Of a stretch of 64,000 bases of DNA, positions 25,528 to 34,948 are shown in pieces; the first letter of the stretch is position 1; each line of letters opens with the position of its first letter. The notes beneath the pieces are model-generated. The model ran no database searches, had not been told where the DNA came from, and worked only from the letters and a program-made list of their open reading frames with translations. The stretch comes from Sulfuricurvum sp. GTDB lineage: Bacteria; Campylobacterota; Campylobacteria; Campylobacterales; Sulfurimonadaceae. The DNA lies in the NCBI GenBank assembly GCA_030693335.1, contig JAUYAU010000008.1, positions 48,967 through 112,966 of the forward strand, read 5' to 3'. The position numbers were made by a program, and so were the translations under genes.

Positions 25528-26685
25528 ATGCCAAAAGACTATATTTTCACCTCCGAATCCGTCACAGAAGGACATCCCGATAAAATGGCCGATCAAATAA
25601 GCGACGCCATTTTAGATTATATTATTGAACATGATACCAAAGCGCGTGTAGCATGTGAAACCTTAGTCTCAAACGGATTTTGTGTCATTGCAGGGGAACT
25701 CAAAACCACTGCCTATGCTCCTATGCAGGAAATTGCCCGACAAGTAGTTCGAGAAATCGGTTATACCGATGCAACTTACGGATTTGACTACCGGTCGTGT
25801 GCCGTACTCAACGGTATCGGTGAACAATCTCCCGACATCAATCAAGGTGTTGATCAAGCAGGCGGGGAAATCGGTGCTGGGGATCAGGGTCTCATGTTTG
25901 GTTATGCCTGTCGTGAGACGGAGGTTTTAATGCCATTGCCGATCTATCTTTCACACCGTCTTGCTGAACGCTTGGCACAGGTGCGTAAAGAAGGGATCAT
26001 CCCTTACCTGCGCCCTGATGGAAAAACGCAGGTGAGCATCCGTTATGTGGATGATAAACCGGTATCCGTAGAAACAGTCGTCGTATCAACACAACATGCC
26101 CCTGAAGTAAGCCAAGAAAAATTGCATGCGGATGTTATTAAAGAAGTAATTGAGTATGTCATCCCCCGTGACCTTATGAGCCAAAATATTGTCTATCACA
26201 TCAATCCAACCGGTAAATTCGTTATTGGCGGTCCACAAGGCGATGCCGGACTCACCGGACGAAAAATCATTGTCGATACCTACGGCGGAGCATGTCCTCA
26301 CGGCGGGGGAGCATTCAGCGGAAAAGACCCTACCAAAGTGGATCGTTCAGCAGCCTATGCTGCTCGTCATGTCGCCAAAAATTTGGTGGCAGCAGGTGCA
26401 TGTGATCGCGCGACCATCCAAGTTTCTTATGCTATTGGGGTAGTACACCCAATTTCAATTATGGTTAATACCCACGGAACAGCTGTTGTAGCTGAAGAAA
26501 AAATTGAAGAGTGTGTCAAAGAGCTTTTTGATCTTACCCCAAGAGGGATTATCGAATCACTTGATCTGTTGCGCCCCATATATCGTAAAACAGCCGCTTA
26601 TGGACATTTTGGACGCGAACTTCCAGAATTCACGTGGGAAAAAACCGATAAAGTAGAAGCAATACGCACTTTTTTAAATCTCTAG
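25528..26685 (+). CDS. metK: S-adenosylmethionine synthetase
   Basis: 385 aa enzyme making SAM from methionine and ATP. Signature motifs are visible: [24 protein letters not shown] at the N-terminus, [12 protein letters not shown] (about 117-128) with the methionine/ATP site, [21 protein letters not shown] (about 234-254), and [22 protein letters not shown] (about 260-281). Full length and intact. It has its own -10 box and a terminator hairpin just downstream. Confidence 0.97.
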   Translation: MPKDYIFTSESVTEGHPDKMADQISDAILDYIIEHDTKARVACETLVSNGFCVIAGELKTTAYAPMQEIARQVVREIGYTDATYGFDYRSCAVLNGIGEQSPDINQGVDQAGGEIGAGDQGLMFGYACRETEVLMPLPIYLSHRLAERLAQVRKEGIIPYLRPDGKTQVSIRYVDDKPVSVETVVVSTQHAPEVSQEKLHADVIKEVIEYVIPRDLMSQNIVYHINPTGKFVIGGPQGDAGLTGRKIIVDTYGGACPHGGGAFSGKDPTKVDRSAAYAARHVAKNLVAAGACDRATIQVSYAIGVVHPISIMVNTHGTAVVAEEKIEECVKELFDLTPRGIIESLDLLRPIYRKTAAYGHFGRELPEFTWEKTDKVEAIRTFLNL

Positions 26686-26692
26686 TCAAACC

Positions 26693-26722
26693 AATAAACT
26701 TCCGTATGGATGGGAGTTTATT
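26693..26722 (+). terminator. Terminator hairpin after metK
   Basis: 11-bp stem (AATAAACTTCC/GGGAGTTTATT, one T-G pair) with 8-nt loop, followed by TTCTTACTATATTCT. Confidence 0.7.
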
Positions 26723-26807
26723 TCTTACTATATTCTCACTTTGTAACAGTTATCAAAAAAATTTAATAAACGCTATCTTCTTTTAGCTATCTTTAAAATT
26801 CTTCTGT

Positions 26808-26813
26808 TATAGT
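26808..26813 (+). promoter_or_regulatory. -10 box for ferredoxin gene
   Basis: TATAGT about 34 bp before the ferredoxin ATG, with AAGGAG at 26835-26840. Confidence 0.4.
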
Positions 26814-26846
26814 TACCAATATTTTAAATTATCTAAGGAGAATTCA

Positions 26847-27131
26847 ATGTCAGTTGTTATTAATGATACTTGTATTAACTGCGGCGCTTGTATTGACGAG
26901 TGTCCTGTAGAAGCGATCGTAGACGAGGACGATAACCCAACGGGTGATGATATTTACTACGTTTATGGAGATAAGTGTGTTGAGTGTGTAGGTTACCACG
27001 ATGCTCCGGCATGTGCAACTGCTTGTCCAACAGAAGGTTGTATTACATGGGATGAAATCGGCGAAAGTCCAGCACACCGTGATGATATCACAGGCGACAT
27101 GCGTTCAAATAAAGCGAACGTTGTCGATTAA
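26847..27131 (+). CDS. 2[4Fe-4S] ferredoxin
   Basis: 94 aa small electron carrier. The first cluster set is CINCGACIDECP (C11, C14, C17, C21). The second is C-x2-C in KCVECVGYHDAPACATACP, with an insertion between the second and third cysteines as in the YfhL/Alv-type ferredoxins. It is very acidic, with aspartate-rich VDEDDNPTGDD. It stands alone between metK and ndk with its own promoter and a downstream hairpin. The redox partner is unknown; Campylobacterota use such ferredoxins with pyruvate and 2-oxoglutarate oxidoreductases. Confidence 0.9.
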   Translation: MSVVINDTCINCGACIDECPVEAIVDEDDNPTGDDIYYVYGDKCVECVGYHDAPACATACPTEGCITWDEIGESPAHRDDITGDMRSNKANVVD

Positions 27132-27134
27132 TTT

Positions 27135-27151
27135 AGAGGGCTTTGCCCTTT
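27135..27151 (+). terminator. Terminator hairpin after ferredoxin
   Basis: 7-bp stem AGAGGGC/GCCCTTT (one G-T pair) with TTT loop, followed by a T-rich stretch AAATCTTCTTTCT. Confidence 0.62.
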
Positions 27152-27210
27152 AAATCTTCTTTCTAATTCTTTTCTCTTCATCTTTAATCTTTTTCAAATT
27201 ATTATTTGGC

Positions 27211-27216
27211 TATAAT
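27211..27216 (+). promoter_or_regulatory. -10 box for ndk-yceD-rpmF-plsX-fabH block
   Basis: TATAAT preceded by GGC; start of transcription expected about 28 nt before the ndk ATG, which has AGGAG 5 nt upstream. Confidence 0.55.
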
Positions 27217-27250
27217 CCCGCTCTATTATTCACATAAAACAGGAGCATTG

Positions 27251-27664
27251 ATGGAACAAACATTATCAATCATCAAGCCAGACGCCGTAGCAAAAGGTGT
27301 TATTGGAAAAATTTTGGATCGTTTTGAGACTGATGGTCTTAAAATCGCAGCTACCAAAAAAGTTCAGCTTAGCCGTCAAGACGCTGAAGCATTTTACGCA
27401 GTACACGCTGCGCGTCCATTTTTCAACGACCTTGTTGATTTCATGGTAAGCGGTCCTGTTGTTATTACGGTTCTTGAGGGCGAAAACGCTGTTCAAAGAA
27501 ACCGTGATTTGATGGGTGCAACAAACCCTAAAGAAGCAGAAGCGGGTACTATCCGTGCTGATTTTGCTGAAAATATCGATGCAAATGCTGTTCATGGAAG
27601 TGATTCTGTTGAAAATGCCAAAAATGAAATCGCATTTTTCTTTTCAGGTCGCGAGATCTCTTAA
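27251..27664 (+). CDS. ndk: Nucleoside diphosphate kinase
   Basis: 137 aa, the normal length, starting at the ATG with AGGAG 5 nt upstream; a longer frame from 27206 lacks support. It equalises nucleoside triphosphate pools through a phosphohistidine. [22 protein letters not shown] is the family N-terminus, and [20 protein letters not shown] carries the active-site histidine (about 117). First in a plus-strand block with yceD (directly adjacent), rpmF, plsX and fabH. Confidence 0.97.
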   Translation: MEQTLSIIKPDAVAKGVIGKILDRFETDGLKIAATKKVQLSRQDAEAFYAVHAARPFFNDLVDFMVSGPVVITVLEGENAVQRNRDLMGATNPKEAEAGTIRADFAENIDANAVHGSDSVENAKNEIAFFFSGREIS

Positions 27665-28039
27665 GTGAATATTATTCCGTTTAAACACCTGGATTCAGTG
27701 CCTATGGTATTTGAAGCCAAGCAAGAAAATGCATTATTTTTAGGAACAATTGTTCATAAAAAGCATAATATTGCTCAATTAAACGGTACAATAACAGGAA
27801 GTATTTTGATTCCCTGCGATATCTGTGCTGAAGTATTTGAAAAAATACTCAACGAAGAAGTTTCCTTCTTCCTTGCAGACGGTATCGTTCATGAAAATGA
27901 TAGGGAATTAGAAATTGTAGAAATTGAAAATTCAGTGATCAATTTGGATGAACTTTTTAGTTCGGAACTCGAATTGATTAAGAGTGACTATTTTTGTTGC
28001 TCAAACTGTGAGGGAACAACATTAGAACAAGAATTCTGA
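27665..28039 (+). CDS. yceD: DUF177 (YceD) family protein
   Basis: 124 aa, starting with GTG immediately after the ndk stop. Members of DUF177 lie next to rpmF across bacteria and are linked to 23S rRNA/50S accumulation. The conserved core is the cysteine pair LIPCDICAEVFEKIL (about 50-64), then a dense acidic segment and a second cysteine set CCSNCEG near the C-terminus (about 114-120). This four-cysteine layout suggests a metal site. The order ndk-yceD-rpmF supports the call. Confidence 0.85.
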   Translation: MNIIPFKHLDSVPMVFEAKQENALFLGTIVHKKHNIAQLNGTITGSILIPCDICAEVFEKILNEEVSFFLADGIVHENDRELEIVEIENSVINLDELFSSELELIKSDYFCCSNCEGTTLEQEF

Positions 28040-28067
28040 TGTAACGATTGGGCTTCCTGCCGAAGGG

Positions 28068-28088
28068 AACCTAGTGTTAACATAGCTA
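28068..28088. repeat. Dispersed intergenic repeat, copy A
   Basis: 21-nt near-palindromic unit with GTTAAC at its centre and CTAG/TAGCTA arms. Its reverse complement differs by one base from 36749-36769. A small GGAA/TTCC hairpin (about 28050-28070) flanks it. It lies between yceD and rpmF, inside a presumed operon. Confidence 0.6.
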
Positions 28089-28138
28089 GAGGAATGTATT
28101 CCTATAGCGTTTAAACTTAAATAGAAAGGACTATAACG

Positions 28139-28288
28139 ATGGCAGTACCTAAAAGAAGAGTGAGTCACACTCGCGCAGCAAAGCGTAGAACACACTATAA
28201 GATTTCACTTGCTCGTCCTGTAAAAGACAAAGACGGCACGTACAAATTGTCTCACTTTGTCAACCCGACTACCGGTGAGTATAAATAA
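28139..28288 (+). CDS. rpmF: Large ribosomal subunit protein bL32
   Basis: 49 aa basic protein of the 50S subunit. The sequence [17 protein letters not shown] is the classic bL32 N-terminus. It lacks the zinc-binding cysteines found in many bL32 proteins, so it is the C-minus type. A ribosome site (AAAGGA) lies 9 nt before the ATG, and plsX starts 3 bp after its stop. The rpmF-plsX-fabH order is widely conserved and links ribosome and fatty-acid synthesis genes. Confidence 0.95.
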   Translation: MAVPKRRVSHTRAAKRRTHYKISLARPVKDKDGTYKLSHFVNPTTGEYK

Positions 28289-28291
28289 TCG

Positions 28292-29281
28292 ATGATCAAG
28301 ATTGCTATTGATGCAATGGGCGGGGACTTTGGTCCCGAACCGATTGTAAAAGGAACACTAGAAGCTTTAAAGGCAAAAGAGTTCGAAGCAATTCTCGTTG
28401 GTAAAAAAGATGAGATTTTAGCTTTGTTACCTAAGGGCTATAAAGGTAAGATTTCGATTGTAGAAGCAAGCGATGTAATCGATATGGGAGATGCAGCTAC
28501 TGATGCATTAAAGCGTAAGGAGAGTTCCATTTATGTTGCGATGGAGCTTGTACGCAACGGTGAAGCAAATGGCGTAGTCAGCGCCGGACACAGCGGTGCC
28601 ACGATGAGTCTTGCAACCTTGCGCCTCGGTCGCTTAAAGCACGTATTACGTCCAGCATTAGTCACTTTAATGCCCACTAAAAATGGTAAACGCAGCATCC
28701 TAATGGATGCAGGTGCCAATGTCGATTGCAAGCCGGAACATTTATTCCAGTTTGGGATCATGGGTCACTGCTACGCAAAAGATATGTTAAAAATTAACCA
28801 TCCGCGCGTCGGTCTCTTGGCAAACGGCGAAGAAGACTCAAAAGGCAATGAAGTTACCAAAGAGACATTTGGCCTCCTTAAAGGTAGTGAAGGTTTTATC
28901 GGAAATGTCGAAGGCAATAATATCTTTGACTCTACCTGTGACGTCATTGTTTGCGATGGATTTATAGGGAATTTAGTTCTTAAAGCATCCGAAGGCGTTG
29001 CTACAACGATTAGCTACTTTATAAAACAATTTATACGTAAATCTCCTTTTGCTATTACAGGTGCCTTATTGATGCGTAAAGTCTTTTCACGTTTAAAAAA
29101 AGAGATTGACTATGCTGAAATCGGTGGTGCCCCTTTGGTGGGTATCAAGGGATGTGCAATTATTGGGCATGGAAAAAGCAATCCTAAAGCCATTAAGAAT
29201 GCCATTTTTCAAGCAATAAATTACGTTAATACAGGCGTTAATGAACACATAGAAGCACGCTTGGAAGCTTTAAACAAATAA
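28292..29281 (+). CDS. plsX: Phosphate acyltransferase PlsX
   Basis: 329 aa enzyme making acyl-phosphate from acyl-ACP, the first step of phospholipid synthesis with PlsY. The N-terminal [18 protein letters not shown] is diagnostic. Further conserved parts are [18 protein letters not shown] (about 96-113), [22 protein letters not shown] and [17 protein letters not shown]. It starts 3 bp after rpmF and precedes fabH by 26 bp, so the three are co-transcribed. Confidence 0.97.
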   Translation: MIKIAIDAMGGDFGPEPIVKGTLEALKAKEFEAILVGKKDEILALLPKGYKGKISIVEASDVIDMGDAATDALKRKESSIYVAMELVRNGEANGVVSAGHSGATMSLATLRLGRLKHVLRPALVTLMPTKNGKRSILMDAGANVDCKPEHLFQFGIMGHCYAKDMLKINHPRVGLLANGEEDSKGNEVTKETFGLLKGSEGFIGNVEGNNIFDSTCDVIVCDGFIGNLVLKASEGVATTISYFIKQFIRKSPFAITGALLMRKVFSRLKKEIDYAEIGGAPLVGIKGCAIIGHGKSNPKAIKNAIFQAINYVNTGVNEHIEARLEALNK

Positions 29282-29307
29282 CATTCACTATTCGTAAAAG
29301 GCCAATT

Positions 29308-30309
29308 ATGTACGCTGCACTTTGCTCCATAGGAGCTTATGTCCCCTCTAAAATTTTGACCAATAATGATCTGGAAGCGATGGTTGATACTACAGATGAG
29401 TGGATCTTTAAACGTACCGGAATCAAAGAACGTCATATAGCAGCAAAAGATGAAACAACCAGCGATATGGGTAGTAAAGCTGCAGAGATCGCCATTGAGC
29501 GTTCCGGTCTTCAGAAGTCACAAATTGACTTGATTATTTGTGCCACTATTTCACCTGATTATTTTTGTATGCCATCAACTGCAACCATCATTGCTACAAA
29601 ACTGGGACTTGAAAAGGTAACCGCTTTTGATATTTCAGCAGCGTGTACCGGTTTTGTGTATGCTCTCAGTATTGCAAAAGCTTTTATAGAATCGGGGATG
29701 AAAAAAAATGTCCTTATTATCGGTGCAGAAAAACTCAGTGCCATTACCGACTATACCGATCGTGGAACCTGTATATTGTTCGGGGACGGTGCCGGTGCGG
29801 CAATCATTAGCGCTACTGATGATCAGTCAAAAGGAATCATTGATATCCATACAGGATCAGATGGCAGTTTTGCCGACCTACTTATGACACCAAACGGCGG
29901 AAGCGGTTCGGCTCATGATGAGCTTGACCGAGAAGCTGCTAGCTGTTTCATGAAAATGAAAGGGAATGAAACGTTTAAAGTAGCTGTTAGAACACTGACC
30001 AATGACGTTGTCGCTATTTTAAAAGAAAATAATCTCCCAGCATCAGACATTAAACACTTTGTCCCTCATCAAGCTAACTATCGCATTATCAAAGCGGTCG
30101 GGGATGCTTTAGAACTTCGCGATGAACAAGTTGTACTGACTGTTGAAAAATTCGGCAATACATCCGGTGCATCTATTCCTATGGCTATCAATGATATCTA
30201 TGAGTCGGGCCGATTGCAAGAGGGAGATTTAATGCTCTTGGACGCTTTTGGCGGCGGTTTGACATGGGGAAGCGCTATTGTCCCTTTTGCCGGTAAAGCT
30301 CACCACTAA
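29308..30309 (+). CDS. fabH: Beta-ketoacyl-ACP synthase III
   Basis: 333 aa condensing enzyme that starts fatty-acid chains from acetyl-CoA and malonyl-ACP. The Cys-His-Asn triad is visible: [12 protein letters not shown] (Cys about 112), [11 protein letters not shown] (His about 252) and [13 protein letters not shown] (Asn about 282). The N-terminal [17 protein letters not shown] and TGIKERHIA are typical. AAAGG precedes the ATG. It ends the plsX-fabH run, with the HIT gene after 41 bp under its own -10 box. Confidence 0.97.
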   Translation: MYAALCSIGAYVPSKILTNNDLEAMVDTTDEWIFKRTGIKERHIAAKDETTSDMGSKAAEIAIERSGLQKSQIDLIICATISPDYFCMPSTATIIATKLGLEKVTAFDISAACTGFVYALSIAKAFIESGMKKNVLIIGAEKLSAITDYTDRGTCILFGDGAGAAIISATDDQSKGIIDIHTGSDGSFADLLMTPNGGSGSAHDELDREAASCFMKMKGNETFKVAVRTLTNDVVAILKENNLPASDIKHFVPHQANYRIIKAVGDALELRDEQVVLTVEKFGNTSGASIPMAINDIYESGRLQEGDLMLLDAFGGGLTWGSAIVPFAGKAHH

Positions 30310-30320
30310 ACAACTCTCGC

Positions 30321-30326
30321 TACAAT
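30321..30326 (+). promoter_or_regulatory. -10 box for HIT protein gene
   Basis: TACAAT preceded by CGC; AAAGG then the ATG at 30351. Confidence 0.45.
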
Positions 30327-30350
30327 AGCAGATCTCTTAAAAGGTCTCCT

Positions 30351-30728
30351 ATGATTTATACTAATCCTCTTATATACATTGAAATTCACGAGAGTGAGAT
30401 TCCCTGGCTTAAAATTTTTACCCACGCGCAGCATAAAGAATTCTCTGAATGTTCCCGCGATGAACGTATGATGATTTTTGATGTTCTTGATCTCATCGAG
30501 AAAGAGATGCTTTCCTATTTTAAACCCGAAAAAATAAATATCGCTTCTTTTGGAAACATGCTGCCGCAAGTACATTGGCATATTATGGCACGATTTACAA
30601 ATGATAGTTATTTTCCAGAGCCGATGTGGGGAGTTAAGCAGAGAAGTGGGGAACTTAAAGTGGCTCCGATGGAGCCATTTATTGAAAAGCTAAAAGCGGT
30701 CTTAACTTCTAGGCTTACTGCTAGCTGA
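30351..30728 (+). CDS. HIT-like domain protein
   Basis: 125 aa nucleotide-binding protein of the histidine-triad superfamily. The active-site pattern appears as MLPQVHWHIMARF (about 64-76), HxHxx with a further aromatic, and FGNML upstream. Such proteins hydrolyse or transfer nucleotidyl groups on small molecules; the substrate is not evident. The C-terminal codons overlap the convergent deaD gene by 27 bp. Its own -10 and ribosome site (AAAGG) are present. Confidence 0.8.
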   Translation: MIYTNPLIYIEIHESEIPWLKIFTHAQHKEFSECSRDERMMIFDVLDLIEKEMLSYFKPEKINIASFGNMLPQVHWHIMARFTNDSYFPEPMWGVKQRSGELKVAPMEPFIEKLKAVLTSRLTAS

Positions 30729-32318
30729 ACGGTTTTGACCGCTAAAGCTTCGTGAACGGTCGCCGCGATCTGCACCACTGCGATCACCACTGCTTGCATT
30801 ACGATCGTTATTGCCGCGGTATCCGCCGCCGCTGCCGCCACGGTCACCGCCGCCAGCATTACGGTCATTGTTACCACGGTATCCACCGCCACCGCTACGG
30901 TTCCCACGGTATCCGCCACCACGGTTACCGCCACGATCATGACTGTTTGCAAGATTATGAAGAATTTTTTCCATACGCTCAGCAGAGATACCGATTTGAT
31001 TTGGTCCAGCAACAATATTACGCTCCATCAAAAGAGAGACTAATTTATAAGCAATCTGCTCTTGATCAAACTCTTCTTTAAGAACATCCAAAACTTTATG
31101 CGCGATATCATTAACATGCTGCTTTTCAATTTCCGCAACAAGACGATTGATTTGTGCCTCTTTAACATCCAATTTGCTTGGAATGTAAGCATGCTCCATC
31201 GTTGTGCCGACTTTAGATTTAATACGCTGAAGCTCTTTGAATTCAATCGGTGTTACCAAAGTAATCGCAACCCCTTTTTTACCTGCACGTCCTGTACGTC
31301 CGATACGGTGAACATAGCTCTCAGAATCAAATGGAATGTGGTAGTTAAATACGTGAGTGATATCATCAATGTGCAAACCGCGTGCCGCAACGTCTGTTGC
31401 AATCAATACATCAAATGCATCGGATTTAACACCCTTAATAACGCTTTCACGCTGACGCTGCTCCATATCTCCATGAAGTCCTTTTGCAGAATAACCAGCC
31501 GCTGAAAGGACATTTGAAAGACGATCAACTTCTTTTTTCGTACGACAAAAAACAACCGTTTTCTTTGCATCTTCAGCATCCATCAAACGGATGATCGCAT
31601 CATCACGCTCTGATTCTTCGATTACATAGTATTGTTGTGTAATATCCGTATTTGTAGTCTCTTCACGAGTAATTGATGCAAAGAACGGATCAACCAAGAT
31701 GCGCTCTGCAAGTTTTTTGATAGGCATTGGCATTGTTGCTGAAAAGAGCAAAGTTTGACGCTCTGTTGGAAGATAGCTAAAAATTTCATTGATATCATCT
31801 AAGAATCCCATATCCAGCATTTCATCCGCTTCGTCCAAAATAACCGTTGATGGAGAAAAACCTTTGAGCATATTACGGCTAAGCATATCCAACAAACGAC
31901 CCGGTGTGGCGATGATAACTTGTGCGCCGCGCTCGATAAGATCTACTTGACGGCTGTATGATGTACCACCATAAATAGTAACCGTACGAACACCAAGGTG
32001 CTTTCCGTATTTGAAAATTTCATCACTTACTTGATTTGCAAGTTCACGCGTTGGTGTAACGATTAGAACTTCGATTCCACCTTTTAAATGCATTTTATTC
32101 AATGCCGGTAACCCGAACGCTGCTGTTTTACCTGTACCTGTGTGTGCCTGACCTACAACATCACGACCTTGCATAATAACCGGAATAACCATTGATTGAA
32201 TAGGGCTTGGAACTGTAAACCCTGCGTGTGTAATGCTTTGCATAATTTCGCTGCGAAGACCAAAGTCCGCAAATGTTCCAAGATTTTCTTGGGTTTCGTT
32301 AATTTCTACTGTACTCAT
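30702..32318 (-). CDS. deaD: DEAD-box ATP-dependent RNA helicase with RGG-rich tail
   Basis: 538 aa helicase, probably the cold-shock/ribosome-assembly helicase DeaD (CsdA). The Q motif region FTVPSPIQ, Walker A AHTGTGKT (about 58-65), PTRELANQ, DEADEMLD, SAT, and HRIGRTGRAGKKG are all present. The C-terminus (about 463-538) is an arginine/glycine/asparagine-rich tail with repeated GGYRGN units, expected to bind RNA flexibly. AAAGG precedes the ATG. A long structured leader lies upstream. It overlaps the HIT gene at its 3' end. Confidence 0.93.
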   Translation of the reverse strand: MSTVEINETQENLGTFADFGLRSEIMQSITHAGFTVPSPIQSMVIPVIMQGRDVVGQAHTGTGKTAAFGLPALNKMHLKGGIEVLIVTPTRELANQVSDEIFKYGKHLGVRTVTIYGGTSYSRQVDLIERGAQVIIATPGRLLDMLSRNMLKGFSPSTVILDEADEMLDMGFLDDINEIFSYLPTERQTLLFSATMPMPIKKLAERILVDPFFASITREETTNTDITQQYYVIEESERDDAIIRLMDAEDAKKTVVFCRTKKEVDRLSNVLSAAGYSAKGLHGDMEQRQRESVIKGVKSDAFDVLIATDVAARGLHIDDITHVFNYHIPFDSESYVHRIGRTGRAGKKGVAITLVTPIEFKELQRIKSKVGTTMEHAYIPSKLDVKEAQINRLVAEIEKQHVNDIAHKVLDVLKEEFDQEQIAYKLVSLLMERNIVAGPNQIGISAERMEKILHNLANSHDRGGNRGGGYRGNRSGGGGYRGNNDRNAGGGDRGGSGGGYRGNNDRNASSGDRSGADRGDRSRSFSGQNRSASSKPRS

Positions 32319-32554
32319 ATTTTACCTTTAATGTATACGCCACACCTGCAAAAAAAAGGAACTGCGCATCTTTTCTTAAAAAGATGGTCCCTAAAAAGCC
32401 CATGTTGCTATGCTGTGCTGCTGTGACGCTGTATCTTGACCCTCAATTGGGCAGAAAATTTTCAGAGATCATAATCATGCGATCTCTACCATGGAAGGTA
32501 CCTTTGTAAAACCTCATACTATAGTGAAGACTTACGAAGGTACCCAAAAATTTG
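32319..32554 (-). promoter_or_regulatory. Long structured 5' leader of deaD mRNA
   Basis: About 236 nt from the predicted transcription start (near 32554) to the deaD ATG, with no gene of its own. Three inverted repeats are visible: GGTACCTT-type arms at 32497-32507 and 32534-32544, AGAGATC/GATCTCT at 32464-32487, and CATCTTTT/AAAAGATG (8 bp, 4-nt loop) at 32367-32386. Long leaders are known for deaD/csdA and cspA in other bacteria, where they serve cold-shock or autoregulation. No known riboswitch class is recognised. The rest of the gap (32566-32707) holds only the promoter of the downstream plus-strand gene. Confidence 0.55.
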
Positions 32555-32559
32555 AGCGA

Positions 32560-32565
32560 ATTATA
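32560..32565 (-). promoter_or_regulatory. -10 box for deaD
   Basis: TATAAT on the minus strand after GTGGG, about 240 bp upstream of the deaD start codon. Confidence 0.55.
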
Positions 32566-32674
32566 CCCACCTTGAGCATAATTCTTCCTGATAATGTAGC
32601 AATACCGAAAGTTAAAGTTAACTTTTAGTTTCTATTCGCTTCTGATTTGTACTATTTTTTTAATTTTGAATCAC

Positions 32675-32680
32675 TATACT
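32675..32680 (+). promoter_or_regulatory. -10 box for small ORF at 32708
   Basis: TATACT about 28 bp before the ATG; AGGGAGA follows as ribosome site. Confidence 0.45.
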
Positions 32681-32707
32681 GCCAAAAAACATTAGGGAGA
32701 ATTTATT

Positions 32708-32911
32708 ATGTTCAATGTACGTATAGAGAGAGAATGCGGTTGTTTCAAGCGTAGCGGTATGCCAACAGTTAAAGCATTTGATAACAAAGATGATGCATTA
32801 GTAGAAGCAAACGATTGGGCAGATGAAATGAATGAAACTTTTTGTCGCAAACACCGTTTTGTTGTTGTTGAAGAGGGAAATGACCTGCTTATTACAATGG
32901 CAATGAACTAA
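32708..32911 (+). CDS. Small protein of unknown function, 67 aa
   Basis: I do not recognise a named family. The protein is acidic and soluble, with ERECGCFKRSGMP near the N-terminus (C10, C12) and a third cysteine at FCRKHRF (about 46). The Cys-x-Cys pair with basic residues could bind a metal, but this is a guess. A clear -10 box and an AGGGAGA ribosome site support translation. It stands alone between the deaD promoter and argF, and a short stem-loop (32924-32944) follows. Confidence 0.7.
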   Translation: MFNVRIERECGCFKRSGMPTVKAFDNKDDALVEANDWADEMNETFCRKHRFVVVEEGNDLLITMAMN

Positions 32912-32923
32912 TATTTAAACGCA

Positions 32924-32944
32924 ATCGTCACTTACGGTGACGAT
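32924..32944. terminator. Stem-loop at the end of argF
   Basis: 8-bp stem ATCGTCAC/GTGACGAT with 5-nt loop overlapping the last argF codons. On the minus strand it is followed by TGCGTTTAAATATT, so it may end argF transcription. Confidence 0.4.
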
Positions 32945-33851
32945 CCAGCCAAACCATGAGTCCTTTTTGACCATGGAGACGGTTTTCTGCTTCTTGAAAA
33001 ATCACGCTTTGATTTCCCTCTAGTACCGATTCACTCACTTCTACTTCACGATATGCCGGTAAGCAATGCAAAAATATAGCATACGTATCCGCTAAAGCCA
33101 TCAAGGCATCATCGACAATGTATCCTTTGAAATCAGCAATACGCTGTGCCTTTTCCTCTTCTTGACCCATTGAAATCCACGTATCCGTTGTTACTACTGT
33201 AGCCCCAGCTACTGCAACCTTTGGATCATTAGTGAAAGAAATTTTTGCTCCGCTGTATTTTGCTATTTCCATAGCATCAGCTACGATTGCAGAGTCACAC
33301 TCGTACCCCTTTGGTGTTGCTACACGTAATTCAAATCCAAGCTTTGCCGCGAGCATCAACCATGAATGGGTCATATTGTTTCCATCGCCCACGTATGCAA
33401 CAATCGGATGCTCATGACGACCGCATTCTACCATAGTCATATAATCGGCAATAAGTTGCACCGGATGATAACTGTCACTAAGACCATTGATAACAGGAAC
33501 TGCGGAATATTGGGAAAATTCTTCAAGTTTTGAGTGTTCGTAGGTACGGATCATTACCATATCGCACATGGATGAAATAACACGTGCCGTGTCTTTGACC
33601 GGTTCTCCACGCCCTAAATGAATATCACGATTCGAGAGGAAAAGAGCATGACCACCCAGCTGAAACATCCCCGCTTCAAAACTTACACGCGTGCGCGTTG
33701 AGCTTTTTTCAAAGATCATCGCAAGTGTCTGTCCTGCTAAGTAGGGATGCGGCTTTTTAGCCTTTTGCTCTTTTTTAATGGCTAATGCTAAATCAACTAT
33801 CTCTAAGATTTCCTCTTTCGTATAGTCCTTCAACGTCAAAAAATGTCTCAC
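32928..33851 (-). CDS. argF: Ornithine carbamoyltransferase
   Basis: About 307 aa; makes citrulline from ornithine and carbamoyl phosphate in arginine synthesis. The carbamoyl-phosphate loop [18 protein letters not shown] and the catalytic FLHCLPAYR are present, plus the ornithine-binding SMGQ. The start is probably the GTG at 33851, preceded by GAGGA and giving the family N-terminus [10 protein letters not shown]; an upstream ATG at 33878 has no ribosome site. It lies 43 bp after hemB, probably in one transcript. Confidence 0.94.
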   Translation of the reverse strand: MRHFLTLKDYTKEEILEIVDLALAIKKEQKAKKPHPYLAGQTLAMIFEKSSTRTRVSFEAGMFQLGGHALFLSNRDIHLGRGEPVKDTARVISSMCDMVMIRTYEHSKLEEFSQYSAVPVINGLSDSYHPVQLIADYMTMVECGRHEHPIVAYVGDGNNMTHSWLMLAAKLGFELRVATPKGYECDSAIVADAMEIAKYSGAKISFTNDPKVAVAGATVVTTDTWISMGQEEEKAQRIADFKGYIVDDALMALADTYAIFLHCLPAYREVEVSESVLEGNQSVIFQEAENRLHGQKGLMVWLDRHRK

Positions 33852-33894
33852 ACTTAATTCCTCATTTTCAAAAAACAATCATATCATAAAATAA

Positions 33895-34857
33895 TTATAA
33901 CAACCCTGCCACTTCTTTAGCATGGTAACTGATAATGATATCCGCACCCGCTCGCTTGAATCCGATCATCGTCTCCATCATCACACGATTGTAGTCAATC
34001 AAACCAGCATTTCCAGCATATTTTAGCATCGCGTATTCACCGCTGACGTTGTAAACAGCGAGAGGAAGATTTGAAGCTTCGCGTATATCACGAATAATGT
34101 CCAAATACGCCAATGCAGGTTTAACCATCAAAATATCAGCTCCCTGCGCTTCGTCTACAAGACTCTCACGTATGGCTTCACGACGATTTGCAGGGTCCAT
34201 TTGATACGTAGAGCGATCTCCGAAGCTTGGTACCGATTCAGCTACATCACGAAATGGGCCATAATAACCGCTCGCAAATTTAGTCGAATAGGCCATAATC
34301 GGCAAATTCGCATATCCACCAGTGTCAAGCGCATCACGAAGTGTTGTAATAATCCCGTCCATCATCCCTGATGGTGCGATCATATCCACCCCTGCCTTTG
34401 CATGAACCAATGCCTGTTGTGCTGATATCCCCAGTGTCAGATCATTGTCCACGGTTTCGTGCACGTGATCAAGGATTCCGCAATGACCGTGATCGGTGTA
34501 TTCACAAAAACATAGATCCGTAACCACAAACATCTTTGGAAAACTGCGTTTAATCGCGCGAACCGCGGTGGCAATAATCCCATGATCGCATAAAGCGTCT
34601 GAACCTACGGAGTCTTTGACATTAGGGATACCAAAAAGCAGTATGGAATTGAGACCTAAAGCCTGCAGCACTTCACACTCTTTGAGAATCTCATCCAGAC
34701 TCATTTGAAACACACCCGGCATCGATGCTACTTCGGTTTTAATCCCCTCACCCGGTTTTACAAAAAGCGGATAGATAAAATCATCCACGCGCACATGAGT
34801 TTCACGCACCAGTGATCTAAGATGAGGATTCATACGAGTTTTGCGTAAACGATCCAT
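33895..34857 (-). CDS. hemB: Delta-aminolevulinic acid dehydratase (porphobilinogen synthase)
   Basis: 320 aa haem-pathway enzyme joining two aminolevulinate molecules. The zinc-type metal loop [13 protein letters not shown] carries three cysteines. The two Schiff-base lysines lie in [15 protein letters not shown] (about 190-205) and [10 protein letters not shown] (about 245-254). CGGAG precedes the ATG. The gene diverges from ribA with a 91-bp gap. Full length and intact. Confidence 0.96.
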   Translation of the reverse strand: MDRLRKTRMNPHLRSLVRETHVRVDDFIYPLFVKPGEGIKTEVASMPGVFQMSLDEILKECEVLQALGLNSILLFGIPNVKDSVGSDALCDHGIIATAVRAIKRSFPKMFVVTDLCFCEYTDHGHCGILDHVHETVDNDLTLGISAQQALVHAKAGVDMIAPSGMMDGIITTLRDALDTGGYANLPIMAYSTKFASGYYGPFRDVAESVPSFGDRSTYQMDPANRREAIRESLVDEAQGADILMVKPALAYLDIIRDIREASNLPLAVYNVSGEYAMLKYAGNAGLIDYNRVMMETMIGFKRAGADIIISYHAKEVAGLL

Positions 34858-34936
34858 AATGAGGCTCCGATATAAAAATAAAGGGAAGATTGTACCGCCA
34901 CTATGATTAATAAACCATTTTTTCAGAAATGGACAT

Positions 34937-34942
34937 TATAAT
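34937..34942 (+). promoter_or_regulatory. -10 box ending 6 nt before the ribA ATG (leaderless type)
   Basis: TATAAT; the ATG at 34949 is where transcription should begin and no Shine-Dalgarno is present in GACGCC. Confidence 0.6.
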
Positions 34943-34948
34943 GACGCC

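Noticed and set aside
27206..27250. Extended ndk N-terminus
   Set aside because: Precedes the AGGAG-ATG pair and contains the -10 box; Ndk is 137 aa when started at 27251.
30760..30930. Apparent tandem DNA repeat, possibly CRISPR-like
   Set aside because: The periodicity comes from GGYRGN/NNDRNA codons in deaD; there are no equal spacers or direct repeats of CRISPR length.
30608..31015. Minus-strand frame rich in Val, Ala and Thr opposite the deaD tail
   Set aside because: It is the shadow of the repeated RGG codons of deaD; no ribosome site and no recognisable domain.
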